Shown here one piece after another: positions 43,807 through 52,700 of a DNA stretch of 64,000 bases (positions within the stretch are counted from its first letter, which is position 1; the number at the start of each line of letters is the position of its first letter). Made by a program: the position numbers and the translations under genes. The stretch covers positions 1 through 64,000 of the forward strand of contig NZ_JARZFX010000011.1 of the NCBI RefSeq assembly GCF_036026595.1, read 5' to 3'. The notes under the pieces were generated by a model that saw nothing but the letters and a program-made list of their open reading frames with translations, was not told where the DNA came from and searched no databases. This stretch comes from Virgibacillus_P tibetensis. Lineage in GTDB: Bacteria; Bacillota; Bacilli; Bacillales; Amphibacillaceae.

Positions 43807-44445
43807 TCAATCTATAAACTTTATCGTAGTAAAGCCTTCTTCCACAGTAATACGGCTTACTAATGAGACTATGAACAAAATACCTGTTCCAATGATTAAT
43901 GCCATGATATTACCTGTCTGTAGATATGCTACAGAGCCTAATAAAACAAATCCTAAAAACCAAATGTAGACCACTAACACTTTGAAGATATGTTTAATAG
44001 ATTTTGGCCGAATCCATAATTTATCTTTTTGTAGTGTTTCAAGTTCAACCACATCATAAAGTTCCTTTTTTCGCTTATGGCTGATGGAAAGATACAGTAC
44101 AGCCACTAGTATTAACAACAAAACTAGTAGCATTGTGCTGGCTACCGGAGTCATTGAGATATTAAAGTATTCCATTAAAGGTGCTAATAGAATTCCAATT
44201 AGGTAGGCAATTCCTGCTAATGAGATCAGCACGGAGCTGCCCGTTTTTTCTCTTTTCGGCTCCTTCAATTGCTCCACAATGGCCGGATCATCAACTTTAA
44301 ATACGGTGCTGGGCAACACCCAGAAAAGGAAGGGAAATACAATCTTCCAAAAAGATCGCTCCATATCCAGGATGTACTGTTCACCATTAATAATTAAAAT
44401 TCGATACCGAATATTATCCTTTAAGCGTTGGACTTCGCAGTTCAT
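43807..44445 (-). CDS. DUF443 immunity protein, copy 4
   Basis: Start at MNCEVQRLKDNIRYRILIIN behind GGGAGATCATTTA. 212 residues, the standard DUF443 helix pattern, ending EGFTTIKFID. Closest to the neighbouring copies in the first 40 residues, more diverged in the middle helices, which in immunity families is the part that distinguishes toxin variants. Confidence 0.87.
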   Translation of the reverse strand: MNCEVQRLKDNIRYRILIINGEQYILDMERSFWKIVFPFLFWVLPSTVFKVDDPAIVEQLKEPKREKTGSSVLISLAGIAYLIGILLAPLMEYFNISMTPVASTMLLVLLLILVAVLYLSISHKRKKELYDVVELETLQKDKLWIRPKSIKHIFKVLVVYIWFLGFVLLGSVAYLQTGNIMALIIGTGILFIVSLVSRITVEEGFTTIKFID

Positions 44446-44460
44446 TAAATGATCTCCCAT

Positions 44461-44549
44461 TCTTAAACTTGCATTAAAACTCGTTAAGTAAGCACATGAA
44501 TCTTTCTCAAGTTTTATGAATTCTATGGATATTATTCTTACTGTAACCT
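44461..44549. repeat. Spacer direct repeat, copy B
   Basis: Nearly identical to 43708-43796; only a few substitutions. It marks the unit of a recent tandem duplication. Confidence 0.85.
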
Positions 44550-44560
44550 ATCTGCACTTT

Positions 44561-45199
44561 TCATTTTAAAAACTTCACTGTAGTATGGCCTTCCTCCACA
44601 GTAATACGGCATGCTAATAAAATACCAAACAATAAACCAGATGCAACGATTAATACCATGAGATTCCGTGTTTGTATATATCCCAGAAAAAAGAATACAT
44701 CAAGCATGATTAGCCAAGTATATGCTGCCAATAACTTGAAAACCTGCTTGTTTGACCTTGGTCGAATCCGTACTACATGTTTTGATAATTGCTCAAGTAT
44801 AACAACGTTTTCTAATTTCTTTTTACGCTTATGGCTGATAGATAAATACAATAAAGCCACGAGTAGTAAAGCAATAAATAGAAGTAGAATATTGACCAGA
44901 GGAGACACCGATATTTCAAAATAATTCATTAATGGAGTTAAAAGGATACCGAGTACATACGCAAACCCCGCTAAAAACACCAGCTGTGAACTGCCTGCCT
45001 TTTCATTTTTCGATTCCTTTAATTGTTCTATGATAGCCGGATCATTAACTTTAAAAATGGTACTAGGGACTATCCAAACGAAAAACGGAAATAAAATCTT
45101 CCAAAAGGATCGCTCCATATCCAGGATGTATTGTTCGCCATTAATAATTAAGATTCGATACCGAATATAATTCTCTAAGTGTTGTACTTCGCAGTTCAT
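44561..45199 (-). CDS. DUF443 immunity protein, copy 3
   Basis: Start at MNCEVQHLENYIRYRILIIN, with about 212 residues and five helices; ends EGHTTVKFLK. A longer in-frame start exists 10 codons upstream but the conserved MNCEV and its GGGGAT-type site favour this one. Confidence 0.87.
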   Translation of the reverse strand: MNCEVQHLENYIRYRILIINGEQYILDMERSFWKILFPFFVWIVPSTIFKVNDPAIIEQLKESKNEKAGSSQLVFLAGFAYVLGILLTPLMNYFEISVSPLVNILLLFIALLLVALLYLSISHKRKKKLENVVILEQLSKHVVRIRPRSNKQVFKLLAAYTWLIMLDVFFFLGYIQTRNLMVLIVASGLLFGILLACRITVEEGHTTVKFLK

Positions 45200-45317
45200 T
45201 AAATAATCCCCTATTCCCATACTTACCAATTACCCAATCTACCAGTATCAGTTGTAAGATTTTTATCATCCAAGCTTGTAATCTTTTAAATCTGTCCTGC
45301 TCTTTAACATAGTTCTT

Positions 45318-45956
45318 TCAATCTTTAAATTTCACCGTGGTATGGCCTTGTTCTACAGTAACACGGCTGACTAATAAGATAGGAAATAACATAATAGATC
45401 CAAAGATTAACAACATAATCTTGCGACTCTCAATAAATGCATAAAAAGCTACTAGGGTTAATACTAAAAACCATAAATAAACTAATGAAACTTTAATAAT
45501 ATGTTTGATTGACCTTGGTCTTAACCATAATATAATCTGTTGTAATTCCTCAATTTCAACAGTGCCATCTAGTTTTCTTTTTCGATTGTGACTAATCAAG
45601 AAATATATTAAACCTACTAGTAATAAAGTAAGGATAAGAAGTATGGTATTAACTAACGGAGAACTTGGTATTTCAAAATAATCCATTAAAGGAGCTAATA
45701 GGATAGTAATCGCATAAGCAATTCCTCCCAATGACAGAGCCATCGAACTACCCATTTTTTCTTTTTTTGGTTCCTTTAACTTCTCCACAATGGCCGGATC
45801 GTTAACTTTAAATACGGGACTAGGCAACAGCCAAAAGAGGAAGGGAAATACAATCTTCCAAATAGACCGCTCCATATCCAAGATGGATTGCTCGCCGTTT
45901 ATTATCAAAATTCGATAACGTATATTCTTTTCTAAATGTTGTACCTCGCAGTTCAT
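45318..45956 (-). CDS. DUF443 immunity protein, copy 2
   Basis: Start at MNCEVQHLEKNIRYRILIIN behind GGGAGATTGGTTC. Conserved DMERSIWKIVFPFLFWLLPS differs from the others in the IW pair. Ends EQGHTTVKFKD. Same five-helix layout. Confidence 0.87.
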   Translation of the reverse strand: MNCEVQHLEKNIRYRILIINGEQSILDMERSIWKIVFPFLFWLLPSPVFKVNDPAIVEKLKEPKKEKMGSSMALSLGGIAYAITILLAPLMDYFEIPSSPLVNTILLILTLLLVGLIYFLISHNRKRKLDGTVEIEELQQIILWLRPRSIKHIIKVSLVYLWFLVLTLVAFYAFIESRKIMLLIFGSIMLFPILLVSRVTVEQGHTTVKFKD

Positions 45957-45984
45957 GAACCAATCTCCCTTTTCCAAATAAAAC

Positions 45985-46110
45985 AATTAAACCTCGTTAA
46001 GAAAGAAGGTTAATCCAGTCAAGGACCTGTAATGGCCTCGCAGATACTATCTGAGAAATCAGCTTCATGCCTCTTCATATCAATTAGTAACCTAGATAAG
46101 CTATCCCTCA
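45985..46110 (-). other. Scar of the LXG toxin 3' end between DUF443 copies 1 and 2
   Basis: The stretch TTAATCCAGTCAAG and the following ACCTGTAAT...CTCGC repeat, with small gaps, the last codons of the LXG toxin gene (46850-46900, coding GEAITGALDWINPF). A more diverged version lies at 42905-42975. Confidence 0.65.
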
Positions 46111-46147
46111 CTCCATGTGTTTTAGCATCTGTATTCTTCTTGAAGTT

Positions 46148-46801
46148 TTAAACTGCATGTTTTATATCTTTAAATTTCACTGTAGTTTGGCCTTCTTGCA
46201 CTGTAACACGAGATGATAATAAATAGACAAACGTGAAACTCGATGCAGCTAATAATACTATAATATTTCCGGTTTCAATATAACCTAGGAAAGAAAATCC
46301 GATTAGTACTACAATCCAGATATATGCTGCTAACAGCTTGAACACCTGTTTTTTCGAATTTGGGCGAATCCATAATTCACGCCTTGATAACTTCTCTAGA
46401 TGTATAACGTTTTCTAGCTTCTTCTTTCGACGATGGCTCATCGCCAAATAAAAGATAGCGACGAGGATTAAAGCAAGCACTATGAGTATCGCATTGACTA
46501 AAGGAGACAATGGTATTTCAAAATAACCCATTAAAGGAGCTAACAGAATACCGATAAAGTAGCCTATCCCTGCTAATGATGCGACCCATGAACCACCCAC
46601 TTTCTCCTTATTTGGCTCTTTCAACCGTTTCACGATAGAAGAGTCCTCCACTCTAAATACCGTACTAGGAAACATCCAAACGAAAAAAGGAAAGATAATT
46701 TTCCAAAAGGACCTCTCCATATCAAGGATGTACTGTTCCCCATTAATAGTTAAAATCCGATACCGCATATTATTCTCTAAGCGTTGTACTTCGCAGTTCA
46801 T
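46148..46801 (-). CDS. DUF443 immunity protein, copy 1 (next to the toxin)
   Basis: 217 residues, MNCEVQRLENNMRYRILTIN, DMERSFWKIIFPFFVWMFPS, ending EGQTTVKFKDIKHAV. Starts 40 bases after the LXG stop behind a weak AAGGAAG site. By position it is the likely cognate immunity protein of the LXG toxin, as TsaI is for TspA. Confidence 0.88.
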   Translation of the reverse strand: MNCEVQRLENNMRYRILTINGEQYILDMERSFWKIIFPFFVWMFPSTVFRVEDSSIVKRLKEPNKEKVGGSWVASLAGIGYFIGILLAPLMGYFEIPLSPLVNAILIVLALILVAIFYLAMSHRRKKKLENVIHLEKLSRRELWIRPNSKKQVFKLLAAYIWIVVLIGFSFLGYIETGNIIVLLAASSFTFVYLLSSRVTVQEGQTTVKFKDIKHAV

Positions 46802-46841
46802 TAAATAATACTTCCTTTCCTAAATAACATATTAAAATCCT

Positions 46842-48380
46842 TTAAGAAAACGGATTAATCCAGTCAAGAGCACCTGTAATAGCTTCGCCGACAGTATCCG
46901 CAGCATCAGATACCCAACTATTTATCGTATCAAAGCCTTTATTTAATTGTTCGCCTGCCCAATCAAGTTGTTGTCCTGCCCAATCCAAACCAGTTTGCAG
47001 TCCCCTGAAATTATTTTCATAAAAATACTCAAAAGTTATCGTTGCTGCTACTCCTATCCCTATAACGCCAGCAACTCCCCATCCTACCGGATTAGAAACA
47101 AAGAAAGCCGTAGTTGCCACAGCTCCAGTCCCGACTAACAAGGATGTTGCATTATGAGCAACCGCCTCACCTACAGTTTTATCTTTCTTTACCGTATCTT
47201 CATACATGCCATAACTAAATCCAGCGGCTGCGAAAACCGGACCTATTACTTTTCCGTATTTTAAGATCTGTCCAGCTTTATCAAGTAAATCTTTTGATGC
47301 CTTCGTCAGTGGAACTGGTTCGTCGCCTAAATACTTTGCCACATCTTTCATCGTAAGCCCTAGTCTGTCAGCGAAGATAGCGATTGCGCCAGGTGTTGCC
47401 TCCCAGCCAATCCTAGGCAGGTTATTTAATACGTATTCTGCAAAACTCTTATTACTTGCTACATATTCTTCCAGCATCTGACGTTCTTCCAGGTATTCAA
47501 TAAGAACTTTATAATCATTATTTTGTAATTGATCTGCATTCACGTTTCCGTCTGTCTTCTCAACAGATGACAGAATGGAATAGAATGTTTCTTCATCAAT
47601 TTTACCATTGGCAAATTCCTTATAGGCGAGATTGATGACTTCTTTAGACGCTGAATATTTAACATCTTTTAAAGCCGCTTCCTTTGCATCCTTCGCCTTA
47701 CCTATTATCGCTTCATATCTTTCATCATTATATCCCTTCAAAATCGCTAGACCAGCAGACTTGGAATTTCCAGCATAATCCGTAAAGCGGGCACTCCCAG
47801 CTACCGCCCCTGCATTCTTAATTGCAATCTCCAAGTGATGAAGCATTTCCTCTATTTGTGCAATCTCCGGTCTGCCTGAACTTATATAGGATTCTAAATC
47901 ACTCTCCAAATCTGTTATTACTTTTATCGTAGACTTGTGATTGCTATTGACTGACATCGTTGAGGGCTGGTTTGCACTGCTAATATCAGAGACACTCGCA
48001 ATTGTCTCCCTAATAGACTCTCGTTCCTCGCTTAAAAGATCAAAATCATCTGATACAGCCCCTTCTGTATCCATTAAATAATTACTCTCTACAATTGCTG
48101 AGTCACTAGCATCCACTCTGAATTGGAATGCATTCAGATGTTTCTTTAAATGCTCATCGAGATCGGTAAATAAGATCTCAAAAGATTTTAGTAGTGTCTT
48201 ATGAAGATCATTAAAGTAATTTTTCGCTTCTTTCGCTGTTTTTCCAGAAAAGGAACGCATTGCATCCAGCCTACTAACACTTTCTTCAACATGGTTCAGA
48301 CTAGACTTGAGATCTGCGACTGCTGTTTTCAAGTCGTCCGAGAGTTCAATAACCTCAGATATATCTACTTTATGCCCCAT
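46842..48380 (-). CDS. LXG toxin with TspA-like hydrophobic C-terminus
   Basis: 512 residues; start MGHKVDISEVIELSDDLKTA behind AGGGGGAT. Residues 1-200 form the helical LXG/T7SS targeting domain (SFSGKTAKEAKNYFNDLHKT is the typical GK-AK-YF pattern). Residues about 410-455 are hydrophobic and Gly-rich (LLVGTGAVATTAFFVSNPVG, GVIGIGVAATITFEYFYEN). A repetitive amphipathic tail (DWAGQQLDWAGEQLNKGF) follows. No enzymatic domain is visible, which with the six DUF443 genes behind it points to a membrane-depolarising toxin of the TspA kind. Third gene of a YwqHIJ-type operon. Confidence 0.85.
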   Translation of the reverse strand: MGHKVDISEVIELSDDLKTAVADLKSSLNHVEESVSRLDAMRSFSGKTAKEAKNYFNDLHKTLLKSFEILFTDLDEHLKKHLNAFQFRVDASDSAIVESNYLMDTEGAVSDDFDLLSEERESIRETIASVSDISSANQPSTMSVNSNHKSTIKVITDLESDLESYISSGRPEIAQIEEMLHHLEIAIKNAGAVAGSARFTDYAGNSKSAGLAILKGYNDERYEAIIGKAKDAKEAALKDVKYSASKEVINLAYKEFANGKIDEETFYSILSSVEKTDGNVNADQLQNNDYKVLIEYLEERQMLEEYVASNKSFAEYVLNNLPRIGWEATPGAIAIFADRLGLTMKDVAKYLGDEPVPLTKASKDLLDKAGQILKYGKVIGPVFAAAGFSYGMYEDTVKKDKTVGEAVAHNATSLLVGTGAVATTAFFVSNPVGWGVAGVIGIGVAATITFEYFYENNFRGLQTGLDWAGQQLDWAGEQLNKGFDTINSWVSDAADTVGEAITGALDWINPFS

Positions 48381-48390
48381 TTGTATCCCC

Positions 48391-48699
48391 CTACGTACGT
48401 AATGGTTGCGGACCTGTTACATCAATGTTGGATATTGCCGCGATCCTTTCGTCATTCTCTTTCATTTTCTCTCCGGTTTGTTCCAGCGTATCGATATCCG
48501 AATTCAAAAGTGTTTGGTATTTCCTAATCAATTCAATTGCTCTGATGATATGTTCCAAATCATTTGTAAATGGTTCGATATTTGTTTTATTAAAAGTACG
48601 ATTTGTTTTAATACTACTTTCTATACCGGAAGCCGAAGACCTTAACCTCGAAATATTGGATTGGAATTCACCTAGATTTATGCCGACTTCTTCTATCAT
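48391..48699 (-). CDS. YwqI-like LXG partner protein (DUF5344)
   Basis: Start MIEEVGINLGEFQSNISRLR behind GGGAGTG; about 102 residues, all helical. The pattern and place between a YwqH-like gene and an LXG gene match DUF5344/YwqI, small WXG100-like helpers that bind the LXG domain for export. It ends 10 bases before the toxin start, so translation is linked. Confidence 0.82.
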   Translation of the reverse strand: MIEEVGINLGEFQSNISRLRSSASGIESSIKTNRTFNKTNIEPFTNDLEHIIRAIELIRKYQTLLNSDIDTLEQTGEKMKENDERIAAISNIDVTGPQPLRT

Positions 48700-48704
48700 C
48701 AATA

Positions 48705-49118
48705 TCACTCCCTTTGTGCTTGAATTATTTTCCATTCAAGTGATTCAAGCGTATTTTCCAAGTTGTTTAACCCTGTTGTCCAAGTAGCTTTTTCTGCTTC
48801 ATACTGCTTAATATCCTGATCAATGGCATCTTTGGCATCTTCTGTGCTAGCTACAAATTTTTTCACACTTTCTTTGTAACTACTATAATTTTCCTCAAAC
48901 TTATCTTCCTCTTTGCCCTTCCATCTCCCTGTGTCTATTATCAAGCTATTTATAGAACTTTTAAGTGTTTCCAATTCTGAAATACTTGTTGCCAGATTAC
49001 TTGAAGCCTGTTGTAAGCGTGAGATCTTATATTCCACATTTGAAATATTGTTTTTCGTATCTGCCATGCCCCTTAACACTGTTTTTTTTTGACTCTGTAA
49101 CTGACTAACTGCCGTCAT
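48705..49118 (-). CDS. YwqH-like LXG partner protein (DUF5082)
   Basis: 137 residues of coiled-coil-forming helix: SQLQSQKKTVLRGMADTKNN and, in the middle, DTGRWKGKEEDKFEENYSSY with a WxG turn like WXG100 proteins. This is the DUF5082/YwqH pattern. First gene of the ywqHIJ-type operon; ATG behind AGGAGGAG. Confidence 0.84.
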   Translation of the reverse strand: MTAVSQLQSQKKTVLRGMADTKNNISNVEYKISRLQQASSNLATSISELETLKSSINSLIIDTGRWKGKEEDKFEENYSSYKESVKKFVASTEDAKDAIDQDIKQYEAEKATWTTGLNNLENTLESLEWKIIQAQRE

Positions 49119-49138
49119 TTGTTCTCCTCCTTACTTAG

Positions 49139-49713
49139 GTATTTTAATTCTTATATAGCTGATGATCTAAAAACGGGAAAATAGTGCATCTGTTCTACAC
49201 GTATGTTCTTCACTTTCTTCACACTCAAGGAAAATCATATCTTCTATATTGGGTCGGTTATAAAGATTTAAGTAAATTCCACTTGCTGTCATTTTATATA
49301 ATACTAGTTCCTCTTCTATACCCGGAAGCTTGACAAGAGATTTGTGTATTCTTCTTTCTTGGCAAACGTACTAGAATATAGCCTATTAAAAGCTTCCAAT
49401 ACCGTTTTATGAAGCCATCCATATTCCTCCATATAAAGGTTACATTATGCCGTTGTCTTTAAATGGCTTGAGATAACATCATTAAATGTATTACCTCGTT
49501 GATTTAATAATGTTAGGTTAATTGCTAATGAACGTTTATCAGGTCGATATATTCTTAAAAAATAAGTCGTGACTTTAATACTTCCTGCACTAACTATCCT
49601 TTGTCGAAGCTGTTTGCAATCTTGTAATTTTGTCAGCATTGTTTCCTGGAATTACTCATTCCCTGTAATACGGTAGACCTTTGCCGTCGCAATAAACTTA
49701 GATCAGTGCTCAT
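49139..49713 (-). pseudogene. Decayed remnants of another LXG-operon front, after essC
   Basis: 14 bases after essC an ATG (49711-49713) behind AAGGAGGATG opens MSTDLSLLRRQRSTVLQGMS, similar to the start of the YwqH-like protein (QLQSQKKTVLRGMA), but it stops at 49633. Another frame continues (LTKLQDCKQLRQRIVSAG). Further on, frames reading GWLHKTVLEAFNRLYSS and ASGIYLNLYNRPNIEDMIF are broken by stops and could not be assigned. Reads as a lost toxin operon. Confidence 0.55.
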
Positions 49714-49727
49714 TCTTAACATCCTCC

Positions 49728-52700
49728 TTATTCTGGTATTTTTAATTTCACATGTTGGTGGTCCATGGCGAAATAACATTCAAACGGATTCGGATATGTT
49801 TCTTGCCTTATATACGGCTGCTTGAATATGTCTTGATCACTAAGTCGCATGCTGATTAACCCTACAGTAGACTGACTTCGTACATATTTAGCTACTTGCT
49901 CAAAGCTCTGTCCGATATAACTGTAGTCTCCACACAAAACAAAATGGATACCTACTTTTGCCCCTTGTTCGAGCAAGACGGCTATTTCATCATCACCGAG
50001 ATTACTTCGTTTACAGAAATCCTCTAAGTCTGTTATTTGGACAATCCAATTTATACTATTTTCATTATTTTTTAGACGACTGTTAATTTCCGTTAGTAAA
50101 TCTTCTTTTACTACAACAATTCCATTTTGCTCAGAAATATAAGCGTTCATCATTTTTCCGATTTCGACTAACTTTTGTTCACTTGTATCAATAAGCATGG
50201 TTTGGTAAGAACTGGACAAATTCGAAATATTTTTTGCTAAGGATTGGTTCAGTTTATCGAGTCCATCTCTCCTATCACTCACTACAGTCAGATGACCATG
50301 CCTGCTAGGATTAAATGCAACAGGTTCCACCTCTTCAAATTCGAGACCTAGTGGAAATAGATTGCTTTCTATTAACTCTTTTGTCTTTCTTTGTTTTTTA
50401 AACTGATTGAAGTCCAGAACCCCTTCAGGAATCATCGGTATCCCCTCCGGCCGCTCACCTTCCCAATGTTCATCCATTTCCTTGGCAATTTCTTGAATGG
50501 AACTGATAACCTGCAGTGCTTCTTCACCTTTTGTCGGCAGCATTGTTTGAAACAGAACTGGATCCTCTAATTTAATTAGTCCGCGTCCAGCAATTTCTTC
50601 TAATTCAATCTCTGTTCTCCCTACAATCGTGCGTACCTCTGTTGTTTCAATTAAATAAAGTGATATTTGTGTTTTGATATTTGAAATGAGTGGCATGCGC
50701 ATGGCACTTTGTCTACCTGCACTAATTACTAAATGAATGCCGATACTTGCTCCCTCACGTGCAATTTGCGTCATTAACTTCTCAAACTCATCGGAAAACT
50801 CCGCTTCCCGTACGGAATCGTAGTTATCCAGAATGATACATACATTCGGTACTGTTTCGCCGCTAGCTTTCTCATACATTTCCATATTTGCTACACCATA
50901 GTGGCTTAGTTTCTGCTTACGTTCTTTCATTTTCGTTGTTAATAAACGAAGTAGTTTACCAATTTTCTCATCCTCATCAATGAGAAGGGTGTCTGCAACA
51001 TGCGGAATATTTTGCAATGGTAATAATCCATTCGTACCGAAGTCTAATAAATATAATTGCAATTGCTCAGGATTTTGCTGGCGTACTAAGTCCATTACAA
51101 CCGTTTGTAAAAAGGTAGATTTCCCGTATCCCGGGCTTGAGAACACCGCAATATGACCATCTTTTGTTAGATTGAGTGTAAGAGGAGTCTGTGCCTGCAA
51201 TTCTGGTTGATCCAATAGCCCAATCGTAGCCTGTAACGGCTTCTTCGGCTCCAGCCACGCTTCTTTAAAGCTGACAGGATGTAGTTCCTCTGGAAAGATT
51301 CGCTCTGGAAGCGGTGGAAGCCATGGACGTGCTAATGGATCAATTTGTTCTGCTTCTGTAAAGTCTGCAATATAATCAATTACCGCATCTAGCTCTGTTG
51401 ACGCCTTCTCAATCTCTTCCTTATTTTCTAATCCACTTAAATCTTCTGTTAAAATATCATATTGACCAAGCTCATTGATCGCATAGATCGTTGTATCCAC
51501 ATACTCGTGATCATCTTTATCTGGAACATAGGCCGCTCCACTCCATGCGCTTTGAAATAATTCGTAGATCTCATTGTTTCCAACCTGTAAATAAGAACGT
51601 CCTGGCAAGGTAATTTCTGCTGCATCCGGTGTTTTCAATATTTCATTCGAGTCACTCTCATTTTGTACTTTTAATGCCAGCTTAAATTTGGAGTTTGACC
51701 AGATTTGGTCGTCTACCACACCGCTTGGCTTCTGTGTTGCCAAGATTAAATGAATTCCTAGGGAACGCCCAATTCTTGCAGTTGAAACAAGCTCCTTCAT
51801 GAAGTCCGGTTGCTCCGACTTTAGTTCAGCGAATTCATCGGAGATTAAGAATAAATGTGGCATCGGTTCGCTTGCTTTTCCTTGTTTAAAGAGCTTTTGA
51901 TACTGGTTAATATGATTTACATGATGTTCCCCGAAGAGCCGTTGCCTTTTTTGTAATTCGGCCTTGATCGATGCAAGCGCCCGCATCGATTGAGCACGCT
52001 CCAAGTTTGTTATTGTTCCTAGTAAATGTGGCAAATGTTTAAATAAATTCGCCATTCCTCCACCTTTATAATCAATTAGTAGAAATGCAACCTCATACGG
52101 GTGGAAATTTACTGCAAGCGAAAGAATATACGATTGAATAATTTCTGATTTTCCCGATCCAGTCGTACCAGCAACTAAACCATGGGGGCCGTGTGCTTTC
52201 TCATGTAAATTTAACTGCACAATATCTTCTTTACCACGCAAGCCAAGTGGTACGGCGAGACTTTTATATGTCTCATTAACATTCCAGCGTTTGGATATTG
52301 CTAACTCTTCTACCTTCTCTACACCATACATTTCTAAAAATGTGACACTTTCAGGAATCGAATTTTTTAAGTTCTGCAAATGATTAATCGGTGCTAATGC
52401 ACGGGATATTTCTTCTTTATTAAAATCTTTGCGGAAATGATCAGGCGTAAAATGCTTGTTCACTAATTCCCCTTCCTCTAAAATAATCGTCCCGTTTTTA
52501 GTATCGCGAATATCGATTACCGTTTTCACATGTTCTGGTAGTGCCTGCATCACATCCTGAACAAAGACTAAAGAAACGCCCAATTCACTTGGATCTTCAT
52601 TAAAAAACTCCATCACGGTATGATCCAGAATCATTTTTTCATCGGTAACAAGTACCATATAATGTGGTGAAAAATACGTTTTCTCATGTTGACTTGTTTT

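Noticed and set aside
42900..46110. CRISPR-like reading of the regular spacers in the DUF443 array
   Set aside because: The repeats are gene-sized duplications and not short repeats with unique spacers.
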